Source: RBG-16-68-21 sp035286665
GTDB lineage: Bacteria; Actinomycetota; Acidimicrobiia; Spongiisociales; UBA11373
DNA: 13,224 nt
Assembly: GCA_035286665.1 (NCBI GenBank)
Contig: DATECY010000159.1
Location: forward strand, 1-13,224
Reading direction: 5' to 3'
The translations under genes and the position numbers were made by a program. Numbering within the stretch: position 1 is the first letter of the stretch; each line of letters begins with the position of its first letter. Shown one piece after another: positions 6,324 to 13,082 of the stretch. The notes beneath the pieces were generated by a model. The model saw only the letters and a list, made by a program, of their open reading frames with translations, was not told the DNA's origin and searched no databases.

Positions 6324-7360
6324 GGGTGTCTCCTGATCCCGACTGCGTCGAGAGCGGCCCGTACGGTAGCGGCGCCGACATGGGTCACCTTCGGGCGCCC
6401 GAAGTCCTCGAGCAGGACCATGCGCAGCCCGCCCTCGTCACGCTTCTTGTCGAACGCCATCATCGCCTCGATGCGCCGTGGATCCACAGGAGGGCACGCC
6501 ACCGGCAGTCCGAGCCTGCGTATCGCTGCATCGTGCCTCGACCGATGGTCGAAGCCCGCCTCGATCTCCGACGCCCGGGCGGCGGCGACCATCCCCACGG
6601 CCACCGCGGCGCCGTGGGAGAGCCCGGCCACGACCTCCACGGCATGGCCGATCGTGTGGCCATAGTTGAGCACCGCCCGCTCCCCCGTCTCGGCGAAGTC
6701 CCTCGACACGATCCCCGCCTTCACCGCGACCGCGCGGCGCACCACGAGCTCCAGATCGGCGTCGATGCCGTCACGCTCGAGGAGGGCCACCAGCGATGGA
6801 TCGGCGACGAATCCCGCCTTGAGCGCCTCAGCGCATCCCTCTCGCTTGAGATGATCGGGAAGCCGTTCGAGTACCGCGACGTCGATCACCACCCGGTCGG
6901 GATGTCGGAACACCCCGACCAAGTTCTTGCCGCCGACGTTCACACCGGTCTTTCCGCCGATGGCGGCGTCCACGGCACCCAGAAGCGTGGTCGTCACGTA
7001 GTGAGTGCTCACGCCTCTCAGGTAGGTGGCGGCGACGAATCCAGCCAGATCCGTCGTGGACCCGCCGCCGACCGCCACGATCAGGCCGCCCCGCGTCATC
7101 CCGAGGTCGTTGAGGGCGACGACCACCTCCTCCACGGTCGCCAGCGTCTTGGCCGCCTCCCCATCGGGTATCAACACCCGTCCCACCGACCTCCGGGTTC
7201 CCCTCAGACCGGCGGCTACGGTGTCGGCGACCTCCCCTGCGGCCGCAGAAGACACCACCGCCACGAACTGCGGGTCGGCGCTGCCGAGAACCGCCTCGGC
7301 GTTCAGGACGTCGCGCCCGATCACCACGGCCGTCGCTCCGGCTACGACGAGATCGTCCAC
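6320..7360 (-). CDS. aroB: 3-dehydroquinate synthase
   Basis: AroB converts DAHP to 3-dehydroquinate, the second step of the shikimate pathway, using NAD+ and a divalent metal. The 346-residue protein shows the NAD-binding GGGSTTDLAGFVAATYLRG (98-116), GGKTGVNVGGKNLVG (135-149), and the three metal ligands Glu178 (CAEALK), His235 (NYGHTIGHA) and His249 (LSHGAAVAVGM). The start is GTG 7360, which lies inside the end of aroK (19-base overlap); no other usual start codon is in frame nearby and the N-terminus is then of normal length. The stop overlaps the pepQ ATG. No dehydroquinate dehydratase gene (aroD/aroQ) follows, unlike in M. tuberculosis. Confidence 0.96.
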   Translation of the reverse strand: MDDLVVAGATAVVIGRDVLNAEAVLGSADPQFVAVVSSAAAGEVADTVAAGLRGTRRSVGRVLIPDGEAAKTLATVEEVVVALNDLGMTRGGLIVAVGGGSTTDLAGFVAATYLRGVSTHYVTTTLLGAVDAAIGGKTGVNVGGKNLVGVFRHPDRVVIDVAVLERLPDHLKREGCAEALKAGFVADPSLVALLERDGIDADLELVVRRAVAVKAGIVSRDFAETGERAVLNYGHTIGHAVEVVAGLSHGAAVAVGMVAAARASEIEAGFDHRSRHDAAIRRLGLPVACPPVDPRRIEAMMAFDKKRDEGGLRMVLLEDFGRPKVTHVGAATVRAALDAVGIRRHP

Positions 7361-7842
7361 AGTTCCATCACCCGCCTCGCCACGACATCCGGATCGTCAT
7401 CCGCGTCGACCACGACGTGCGCCGCGCCGGCATAGAGAGCGCGGCGTGCCTGGCCGATCAGCTGCAACGAGGCGTCCACGCCTCCAGCAAGGAGGGGGCG
7501 CCCGATACCGTCGCCCAGTCGCCGCGCCAGTACCTCCCGAGGTGCGTCGAGGAGCGCGACCAGCCCTGATCTGCGCATGATCTCCACGTTGGTCGGATCG
7601 AGCACTACTCCCCCTCCGCACGCCACCACCGCAGCCACGGCGGCGAGACGGGCCACTACGGCACGCTCTGCCGCCCGGAATCGAAGCTCGTCGGCGTCCA
7701 TCAGCTGGGTCGCTTCCAAGGCGGTGTCGCGCTCGATCTCACGATCGGTGTCGTACCACGGGGCACCGATGCCGGCGGCGACGATCGGGGCCACCGTCGT
7801 CTTGCCCGCACCCATCATCCCGATCAACCACAGCGTCGCCAC
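7342..7842 (-). CDS. aroK: Shikimate kinase
   Basis: AroK phosphorylates shikimate at the 3-hydroxyl with ATP. The 166-residue protein has the Walker A GMMGAGKTT (8-16), the shikimate-binding DTD (31-33) and FRAAE with Arg56, the CGGG motif (75-78), the lid RPLL (115-118) with its ATP-contacting arginine, and the QARRALY segment (131-137) with the second shikimate-binding arginine. All residues needed for activity appear present. GTG 7842 follows the aroC TGA without any gap, so translation may be by ribosomes ending aroC. The 3' end overlaps aroB by 19 bases. Confidence 0.96.
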   Translation of the reverse strand: MATLWLIGMMGAGKTTVAPIVAAGIGAPWYDTDREIERDTALEATQLMDADELRFRAAERAVVARLAAVAAVVACGGGVVLDPTNVEIMRRSGLVALLDAPREVLARRLGDGIGRPLLAGGVDASLQLIGQARRALYAGAAHVVVDADDDPDVVARRVMELWTISS

Positions 7843-8991
7843 TCAGAAGCTCGCGACACGCCGGCGGTAGGCGTCGACCGCGGACACGAAGTCCTCCACC
7901 GTGTCGCCGCCAAACTTCCTGAGCATCTCGGAGGCGACGACGAAGGCGATCATCTGCTCGCCCACCACTGCCGCCGCCGGGACAGCGCAGACGTCAGATC
8001 GTTCGCGAAACGCCTCGACAGGTTCCTTGGTCACCACGTCGACGGTGGCGAGAGGGCGCATCAACGTGGACAGCGGCTTCATCGCGGCGCGCACCCGCAG
8101 CGTCTGACCGGTGCTGATCCCGCCTTCCAACCCGCCCGCTCGGTCGGTATCGCGAGTGAAGGCACCGTCGACGTATCGGATCTCGTCGTGCGCCCCGGAT
8201 CCGGCTCGCGTCGCCGACCGGATCCCATCGCCGATCTCGACCCCCTTGATCGCGGGTATCGACATCAGTGCACCGGCAAGCAGTCCATCCAGGCGGCGGT
8301 CCCAATGCACATGGCTGCCGACCCCGGGCGGCACCCCGTACGCCAGGACCTCGAACACCCCGCCGAGGGTATCGCGCTCGTTGTGGGCTCGATCGATCGC
8401 CGCCACCATCTCGGCCTCCGCGACCGGGTCGAAACTACGCACGGGGGACGCATCGATGGCATCGAGGTCGTCGGGTCCGGGAAGGCCTCCGGCGGCTTCG
8501 ATGCCGCCGATGGCCACGACGTGGCTGACGATGTCGATTCCTGCCGCCGCCAGCACCTGCTTGCAGAGATAGCCCACGACGGTGCGGGCCGCGGTCTCAC
8601 GCGCCGAGGAGCGCTCGAGGACGTCCCGGGCATCGTGAGTGTCGGTCTTGATCATCCCGGCGAGATCGGCATGACCCGGCCTCGGGGCCGTCAGCGGACG
8701 GGTTGCGGTGCCTGGTTCTGAGCTCATCTCTTGCGCCCACTTGGCCCATTCGGAGTTGCGGATCACCACGGCGACCGGGCTCCCCAGGGTCCTCCCCAAC
8801 CGAACCCCTCCGAGGATCTCCAGCTCGTCCTGCTCGATGAGCATCCGCCTGCCCCGGCCGTGGCCCATCCGGCGGCGGCGCAACTCCCCGGCGATTCCCT
8901 CGAGGGCGACGGGGACACCGGCGGGAAGACCCTCCACGACGGCTACCAGCCCGGGACCATGCGACTCGCCCGCGGTGAGGAAACGGAGCAT
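7843..8991 (-). CDS. aroC: Chorismate synthase
   Basis: AroC makes chorismate from EPSP with reduced FMN, the last step of the shared aromatic pathway. The 382-residue protein carries all three family signatures: GESHGPGL (8-15), GHGRGRRMLIEQDELEIL (43-60) and RSDVCAVPAAAVV (331-343), as well as the central RPGHADL block and SARETAARTVVG. It is the first gene of the aro operon. The ATG at 8991 has no purine-rich ribosome site in front of it; instead a TAGTCT hexamer ends 6 bases before the ATG, which suggests a leaderless mRNA. The preceding 179 bases are mostly 7-bp repeats. Confidence 0.97.
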   Translation of the reverse strand: MLRFLTAGESHGPGLVAVVEGLPAGVPVALEGIAGELRRRRMGHGRGRRMLIEQDELEILGGVRLGRTLGSPVAVVIRNSEWAKWAQEMSSEPGTATRPLTAPRPGHADLAGMIKTDTHDARDVLERSSARETAARTVVGYLCKQVLAAAGIDIVSHVVAIGGIEAAGGLPGPDDLDAIDASPVRSFDPVAEAEMVAAIDRAHNERDTLGGVFEVLAYGVPPGVGSHVHWDRRLDGLLAGALMSIPAIKGVEIGDGIRSATRAGSGAHDEIRYVDGAFTRDTDRAGGLEGGISTGQTLRVRAAMKPLSTLMRPLATVDVVTKEPVEAFRERSDVCAVPAAAVVGEQMIAFVVASEMLRKFGGDTVEDFVSAVDAYRRRVASF

Positions 8992-8997
8992 GGGGCA

Positions 8998-9002
8998 AGA
9001 CT

Positions 9003-9003
<1 letters not shown>
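8998..9003 (-). promoter_or_regulatory. Candidate -10 element for a leaderless aroC transcript
   Basis: TAGTCT fits the actinobacterial TAnnnT pattern and is followed by six bases (TGCCCC) and then the aroC ATG, exactly the spacing expected if transcription starts at the A of the start codon. The lack of any Shine-Dalgarno sequence before aroC supports this. No clear -35 is seen; the 16-18 base position falls in the 7-bp repeat array (TCTGTC). Leaderless genes are common in actinobacteria, but this case is inferred from sequence only. Confidence 0.45.
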
Positions 9004-9148
<145 letters not shown>

Positions 9149-9170
9149 TCGGATCCCGAAGGACCCGAAC

Positions 9171-9764
9171 TCACTTGAGAATGCTCTGGCCGACGGCGAG
9201 GGTGAAGGCGCTCGACCCGTAGGTGAACACCCCGCCGTTGTCGGTCAGGCTGACGACCTTGAAACTGGTTGCGAACGTGTCACCCACTCCGACCGTGTAG
9301 GTCGTGCCGTCGACCTCGACGACCGCCACTCGCCCACTCGTTTCGTCGCGCACTTCGAGAAGCATGACCCTGATCCCGTCGGGCTGATCACCCTTGGTCG
9401 TGGTGGTGCTCCCGTCGACGGTGGTCGTGGTCGTTACATCCCCTGTCGTGGTCGTGGTGGTGTCGCCTCCACCAGTCGTGGTCGTGGTGTCGCCCCCGGC
9501 CGAGGTGGTGTCCGTAGGTCCGGTCACCACCAGTGGCTTGAACGGGTCCCGAGGTTGGGCAACCTGATAATCGCCCACGAGGTCGATGGGGCCGCCGGGC
9601 CCCGACATCGTGGAGGTCGAGCTTGCGTCGGGCGCTCCAGGAAGCGCCGTCTCGCCACCTGTGAACACCCCCGCCGACGCCATCAGCCACACCGAGGCGA
9701 CCGCAGTCGCTACGAGCAGCAACGACACCACCACCGAAACCAGTGTTCGCTTGACGCCGATCAC
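9171..9764 (-). CDS. PilP/GspC-like pilus assembly protein with Thr-rich linker
   Basis: This 197-residue protein follows pilO after one base. GTG 9764 was chosen for the GGGGGAG ribosome site 7 bases upstream. A membrane segment lies at about 7-30 (VSVVVSLLLVATAVASVWLM) with a short cytoplasmic start and no lipobox. Next comes a Pro/Gly/Ser-rich stretch, the RDPFKPL motif (72-78) that resembles the RxPFxP motif of PilP, a linker of about 45 residues built from runs of threonine broken by Gly/Asp (83-128), and a C-terminal beta domain (130-197) with VMLLEV, VAVVEVDG, YTVGVGDTF, FKVVSL and FTLAVGQSIL, the usual pattern of PilP/GspC homology regions. Its place after PilM-N-O is where pilP occurs in Gram-negative bacteria. 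Orthology to PilP is likely but not proven, so no symbol is given. It is probably exported and anchored in the membrane. Confidence 0.75.
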   Translation of the reverse strand: MIGVKRTLVSVVVSLLLVATAVASVWLMASAGVFTGGETALPGAPDASSTSTMSGPGGPIDLVGDYQVAQPRDPFKPLVVTGPTDTTSAGGDTTTTTGGGDTTTTTTGDVTTTTTVDGSTTTTKGDQPDGIRVMLLEVRDETSGRVAVVEVDGTTYTVGVGDTFATSFKVVSLTDNGGVFTYGSSAFTLAVGQSILK

Positions 9765-9765
9765 G

Positions 9766-10404
9766 TCACGCTCCCCCCGGGTTGGCTTCGAAGCTCGAAT
9801 CAGTCGTCACGGTCGTGGTCGTCGTCGTCTCCCCGCCCGTCACGCTCGGATCGAGCGTCGGCAGTAGGTCGGCCGTCGTGAAGAGACGCATCTCGATACT
9901 CGCCGACAGGAACGTTGCCCCGGCTTCGTCCTGCGTCGATGAGAGCGAGATCCCGTCGACCCGCACCAGGCGATCCATGTCGTTCAGCCCGAAGAGGAAT
10001 CCGAGCAACTCGAAGAACTGCCCCTCCACCTGCACGGAGACGTCGATCTGGCGAAGTTCGGAGCCATCCGCGGTCGCAGCCGGCACCGACGGCGACAGGG
10101 TCTGCAAGTCCACACCGGTTTCGCCCGCCAGGGTGTAGAGCTGTTCGATCGCCTCGTCGAGCAGCGGCCGATCCGGGATCAGGGCGTTGAGCCGGCCGAG
10201 GGCCGCCTGGTACTCGACCTCGTGGTCGCCGATGTCCTGCAGTTGTTGGATCTGGACACGAAGCCGGGACTCGGTGTCGACGGCAGCGTTGAGTTGCTGC
10301 TGATAATCGGTGATCCGGGCGTTGCGGGGCGAGATCAAGAACAACCACCAGACACCGGTGACCAGGAGCGTCAGCAGGACCAGGATCAAGCCGACGCGAC
10401 GCAT
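9766..10404 (-). CDS. pilO: Type IV pilus inner-membrane alignment protein PilO
   Basis: PilO pairs with PilN to form the membrane platform that links the pilus motor to the machine. The 212-residue protein has a short start MRR, one membrane helix (5-25), a coiled coil (about 30-75, LNAAVDTESRLRVQIQQLQDIGDHEVEY) and a ferredoxin-like domain (85-165, LYTLAGETGVDLQTLSP and IDVSVQVEGQFFELLGFLFGLNDMDRLVRVDGI, which is the PilO pattern). The ATG at 10404 shares one base with the pilN stop; it was preferred over an in-frame GTG three bases earlier because GGAGGT lies 6 bases before it. The open frame continues far upstream but there it is a shadow of pilN. The C-terminal tail (about 181-212) is rich in threonine with no likely fold, similar to the linker in the next gene. 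Confidence 0.9.
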   Translation of the reverse strand: MRRVGLILVLLTLLVTGVWWLFLISPRNARITDYQQQLNAAVDTESRLRVQIQQLQDIGDHEVEYQAALGRLNALIPDRPLLDEAIEQLYTLAGETGVDLQTLSPSVPAATADGSELRQIDVSVQVEGQFFELLGFLFGLNDMDRLVRVDGISLSSTQDEAGATFLSASIEMRLFTTADLLPTLDPSVTGGETTTTTTVTTDSSFEANPGGA

Positions 10405-11018
10405 CACGGGACCTCCGGGATCAGCGTGTCGGCGCGATTGGTGGTCGCCCCGTCGGTCAGCACCGCGGTGGAGCTGAACGTGACGACGTCCGAGTCTCCG
10501 ATCACGCCTTGCGACACGGTGCTCACCCAGGGGCCGGTGACTCCGCTGAACTGTCCCGAATCGAGTGCTCTGAGCCATGCCGACACGTCGGGGTAGTCGA
10601 AACCGACCCCACTGAACGCGACTTGGCCGAGTACCCCGGGGGTGGTCTGGGCGATGATGCTCCCCGAGAACGTCTCGACCCAGACCCGTGGCGGCAGCAG
10701 GCGCCCCAAATCGTTCAGAAAGATGCCCCAGTCGACGTCGGAGGACAGCGCGCTGCGAACCAGGTCGGCTTTGTCGTCGAACTCGGTCTTGATCTCTCCA
10801 GAGGTCGCCAGCGCAGCGACATCCCGCTCCAGTGATTGGTTGATCGTGTTCTGGGAATCGACATCGGCCTGAGCCGCGGAGACCTTTCCATTCCAATAGA
10901 GCACCCCGACGATCAGAAGTGCCATGTATGCCAATGCGGCGAAGACTCCGAGCCCGATGCGCTGGCGGCGGCTCCGCTCCTGGGCGACTTCAGGCGGGAG
11001 AAGGTTGATCGGTCTCAT
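10404..11018 (-). CDS. pilN: Type IV pilus assembly protein PilN
   Basis: PilN is a single-pass membrane protein whose cytoplasmic N-terminus binds PilM and whose outer domain pairs with PilO. The 204-residue protein starts MRPINLLPPEV; INLLP is the PilM-binding motif of the family. A membrane helix spans about 22-43 (GVFAALAYMALLIVGVLYW), followed by a coiled-coil stretch (46-95, including KVSAAQADVDSQNTINQSLERDVAAL) and a compact domain with WGIFLNDLGRLLPPRVWVETFSG (97-119), the usual PilN pattern (LxxLxxxLPxxVWL). ATG 11018 has AGGAG 7 bases before it and is 9 bases after the pilM stop. It overlaps pilO by one base. Confidence 0.93.
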   Translation of the reverse strand: MRPINLLPPEVAQERSRRQRIGLGVFAALAYMALLIVGVLYWNGKVSAAQADVDSQNTINQSLERDVAALATSGEIKTEFDDKADLVRSALSSDVDWGIFLNDLGRLLPPRVWVETFSGSIIAQTTPGVLGQVAFSGVGFDYPDVSAWLRALDSGQFSGVTGPWVSTVSQGVIGDSDVVTFSSTAVLTDGATTNRADTLIPEVP

Positions 11019-11027
11019 GCGGGGCTC

Positions 11028-12131
11028 CTAGGCGACATGAGCGAATCGATTCGACGGCGGGACCACGTACGAGCCCCACAGAGCCAGCCCGACGGCAGCC
11101 GGAAGCACCGGTTGGTAATCGAGCAACTGGCTCTCAGTCATCTGTACCCGCCCGACACTCACGTGATCGAGTACTCGGACCGGCTCGACCCGTGTGTTGA
11201 GCGACCGTCCGATCCTGTTGGCGAGATGGGGAAGTCGAGCGCCATTGCCGGATACCACCACGCGGGCGAGCGTGTGTTCACCCGCCTGGGTCAGGTAGTA
11301 GTTGACCGAGCCTCTGATCTCCTCGATGAGGGCGTCGGCGGTCCTGGTGAGGATGCGGCGGGCGATCTGCTCCGCGTCGTCGCCTTCGGGGAATCCCTGG
11401 GGGGCAACGCCCACCCTCCGCTTGAGTTCCTCGGCATCTTCTCGCGACAGCGACATGCCCGTCATCAGCGTCTCGGTGAAATGATCACCGCCGGTGGGGA
11501 GGATGCGGACGAACCGGGTGATCCCCCCGCGGACGATGGCGATCTGAGACATCGCGGCCCCGATGTCGAGCAATGCCTGCGGACCCTCGCCTCCCAGCAA
11601 CAGGTCGGCACCGAAGGCAGCGCGCACGAGTCCAAACGCTTGGAGATCGATCGAGAGCACGCTCAGTCCGGCGCCGTTGGCGATGCGGACCAGCCCTTCG
11701 ACCATGTCGCGCTGGGCTGCCACGACGAGGATCGACAGCATGAGGTCGCCCTCAGGGGTCGTGAACTCCTCGAGCGGCACGAAGTCGAGCACCGCCTCCT
11801 CCACCGGGATCGGAATGGCGTCCTGCACCTGGAAGGGCAAGGCGTCCACCAGCTCGCCTTCTTCGAGGTGAGGGACGTCCACCTGACGCACGATCACCCT
11901 TTGGTTGGCGATGCCGACCACCACCCGCTTGCGCGGCAAGTGATGCCGCTTCCACAGCGCTGCGACCACCTCGGTCACCGCTCCCTCGTCGATGACGTCG
12001 CCCGCCTCCACCACGCCGGGGGGCAACGGCATCTCGGCGAAGCGGCGCAGCACGGGTGCGCCCCTGCCGGCGTCGACGACGGCGGCACGCACTGCATCGG
12101 AACCGATGTCGAGGCCTATCGCGGTGGGCAT
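11028..12131 (-). CDS. pilM: Type IV pilus actin-like ATP-binding protein PilM
   Basis: PilM is a cytoplasmic actin-fold protein that binds the tail of PilN and connects the platform to the motor. The 367-residue protein has the first phosphate-binding loop GLDIGSDAVRAAVV (6-19), the FQVQDAIPIPVEEAVLDF region (100-117) typical of PilM, the second phosphate loop LLDIGAAMSQIAIVRGG, RFVRILPTGGDHFTETL, and the adenosine loop VVVSGNGARLPHLANRIG near the C-terminus. It is the first gene of the pilMNO-P operon. The ATG has GAGG 6 bases upstream. A 15-codon ORF with a stronger ribosome site overlaps this start in another frame, and a candidate promoter lies about 85 bases upstream. Confidence 0.95.
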   Translation of the reverse strand: MPTAIGLDIGSDAVRAAVVDAGRGAPVLRRFAEMPLPPGVVEAGDVIDEGAVTEVVAALWKRHHLPRKRVVVGIANQRVIVRQVDVPHLEEGELVDALPFQVQDAIPIPVEEAVLDFVPLEEFTTPEGDLMLSILVVAAQRDMVEGLVRIANGAGLSVLSIDLQAFGLVRAAFGADLLLGGEGPQALLDIGAAMSQIAIVRGGITRFVRILPTGGDHFTETLMTGMSLSREDAEELKRRVGVAPQGFPEGDDAEQIARRILTRTADALIEEIRGSVNYYLTQAGEHTLARVVVSGNGARLPHLANRIGRSLNTRVEPVRVLDHVSVGRVQMTESQLLDYQPVLPAAVGLALWGSYVVPPSNRFAHVA

Positions 12132-12163
12132 GCCCTGCCTCGCGATCGGGTCGCTCGCGCCAT
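12116..12163 (-). CDS. Possible 15-residue leader peptide overlapping the pilM start
   Basis: ATG 12163 is preceded by GAGGAG with a 6-base spacer, a better ribosome site than that of pilM. The frame reads MARATRSRGRACPPR and stops at TAG 12116-12118, inside pilM and 16 bases past the first base of the pilM ATG. Five of the 15 codons are arginine (four CGA and one AGG). Ribosomes ending here would be placed near the pilM start, so it could couple or tune pilM translation. It may equally be chance; only the ribosome site and the overlap support it. Confidence 0.35.
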   Translation of the reverse strand: MARATRSRGRACPPR

Positions 12164-12200
12164 TGGACGCTCCTCAGCTACTCACAAACTGGTAGTTACG

Positions 12201-12226
12201 CCTGTGTGATCACGAGGCTACACAGG
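12201..12226. promoter_or_regulatory. Inverted repeat over the pilM promoter, possible operator
   Basis: CCTGTGT (12201-12207) and ACACAGG (12220-12226) are perfect 7-bp inverted arms around a 12-base spacer. An 8-bp palindrome GTGATCAC (12206-12213) lies at the left arm. The repeat covers the candidate -10 (12215-12220), the usual place for a repressor site. The arm spacing also recalls TGTG-N-CACA sites of CRP/FNR-type regulators, but the match is partial. As RNA it could form a 7-bp hairpin. Confidence 0.35.
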
Positions 12227-12243
12227 GGGTCGCGCCAGACCAA
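12215..12243 (-). promoter_or_regulatory. Candidate promoter for the pilMNO operon
   Basis: Read on the minus strand, TTGGTC (12243-12238) and TAGCCT (12220-12215) form -35 and -10 candidates with a 17-base spacer. They lie in the 186-base gap between pilD and pilM (12132-12317), the largest gap in the window, and would give a leader of about 75 bases before pilM. The hexamers are only moderate matches to the sigma-70 consensus. Read-through from pilD is also possible. Confidence 0.35.
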
Positions 12244-12287
12244 GGATTCAACACGAGCACACCGCGCGCGTGAGATTCGCGCTCAAC

Positions 12288-12316
12288 GCGGCGGCGCGGA
12301 GCCGCTCCCCCGCCGC
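12288..12316 (-). terminator. GC-rich hairpin directly after pilD
   Basis: GCGGCGG (12288-12294) pairs with CCGCCGC (12310-12316), and inside it GGAG (12298-12301) pairs with CTCC (12305-12308). The hairpin begins two bases after the pilD stop. No T-run follows on the transcribed strand (next bases GTTGAGC), so it is not a classic intrinsic terminator; high-GC actinobacteria often have such U-poor hairpins. It could also be an mRNA-stabilising structure. Confidence 0.4.
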
Positions 12317-12317
12317 T

Positions 12318-13082
12318 TCAGAGGCCCAGGTACCACGAGACGATCGGCTCGCCGGCGGCGATGGCGACCCAGGCGCCGACGACCAACGCCGGCCCGAACG
12401 GGATCAGATCGCGCCGTCCGGCCCGCCGGGCCACCAAGAGCACGATCGCCGCCAGGCCCCCGAGCACGAAGCCTCCGAACACCGCCACCACGAGCGAACC
12501 CCACGAGCGGTAGGCGGCGAACACCCCGAGGAGGAAGGCCAGCTTGACGTCACCCATCCCGAACCCGCCGCGGGCGACGAGTGCCACCACCAACAGAGCC
12601 GAGAAGTACGCCGCTCCGCCGGCGAGTGCCCGCACCACCGCGCCGCCCGACCCCTCGACGAGGCCGCCCACCACAACGAGCACGACGGCCACGCCGGTCC
12701 CGGGGTACAGGACCCGATTGGGTATCCGCTTGACGTCGAGGTCGATGATCCCCAGGGTCAGCGTCAGCGCGGCGAACCACAGATAGGCGGGCAGCAGCCA
12801 GGACCATCCGAGGATCGCCGCGGTGGCGCCGAAGAGCACCCCGCAGGCCCCTTCCACGAGCGGGTAGCGCACCGAGATGGGCTCTCCGCAGGCGCGGCAC
12901 CGCCCTCGTAGCAGCAGCCACGAGACGACGGGGATGTTGTCCCGGGCCCGGATCTCGGCTCCGCAGCGTGGGCATGCCGACGGCGGCTTGACGATCGAGA
13001 TGCCGGCCGGGATCCGATAGACCACCACGTTGAGGAAGCTGCCGATGAGCACCCCAACGAATGAGGCAGCGGCGACTACCAC
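12318..13082 (-). CDS. pilD: Prepilin peptidase / N-methyltransferase (A24 family, PilD)
   Basis: PilD is a membrane aspartic protease that cuts the leader from prepilins and methylates the new N-terminus. From GTG 13082 the protein has 254 residues. The first helix carries the typical GSFLNVVVYRIP (14-25). Then come two zinc CxxC pairs (Cys37/40 and Cys62/65) of the methylase domain, about six further membrane helices, and the two catalytic aspartates, one in GIIDLDVKRIPN (111-122, probably Asp114) and Asp178 in GFGMGDVK (173-180). Starts at GTG 13136 and TTG 13097 are also in frame; GTG 13082 was chosen because it gives the normal N-terminus and a short (7-base) overlap with the preceding pilin gene. 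A prepilin peptidase gene near the aro cluster is also seen in M. tuberculosis (Rv2551c). Confidence 0.95.
   Translation of the reverse strand: MVVAAASFVGVLIGSFLNVVVYRIPAGISIVKPPSACPRCGAEIRARDNIPVVSWLLLRGRCRACGEPISVRYPLVEGACGVLFGATAAILGWSWLLPAYLWFAALTLTLGIIDLDVKRIPNRVLYPGTGVAVVLVVVGGLVEGSGGAVVRALAGGAAYFSALLVVALVARGGFGMGDVKLAFLLGVFAAYRSWGSLVVAVFGGFVLGGLAAIVLLVARRAGRRDLIPFGPALVVGAWVAIAAGEPIVSWYLGL

Noticed and set aside
5439..6665. 408-codon + strand frame antisense to pepQ and aroB
   Set aside because: It covers conserved metal-ligand regions of pepQ on the other strand and has no recognisable domain; length is explained by the scarcity of stops in GC-rich DNA.
9388..9530. GGTCGTGGT-type repeats as a possible CRISPR or minisatellite
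   Set aside because: They are the codons of the threonine runs in the PilP-like linker; units are irregular and there are no spacers.
9766..10896. pilO extended upstream to a 376-codon frame
   Set aside because: The first 164 codons lie in another frame of pilN; the ATG at 10404 with GGAGGT gives a normal PilO N-terminus and membrane helix.
10836..12209. 457-codon open frame on the + strand antisense to pilM and pilN
   Set aside because: It lies opposite two well-supported genes, has a His/Asp/Arg-rich composition expected from mirrored high-GC codons, and shows no known motif.
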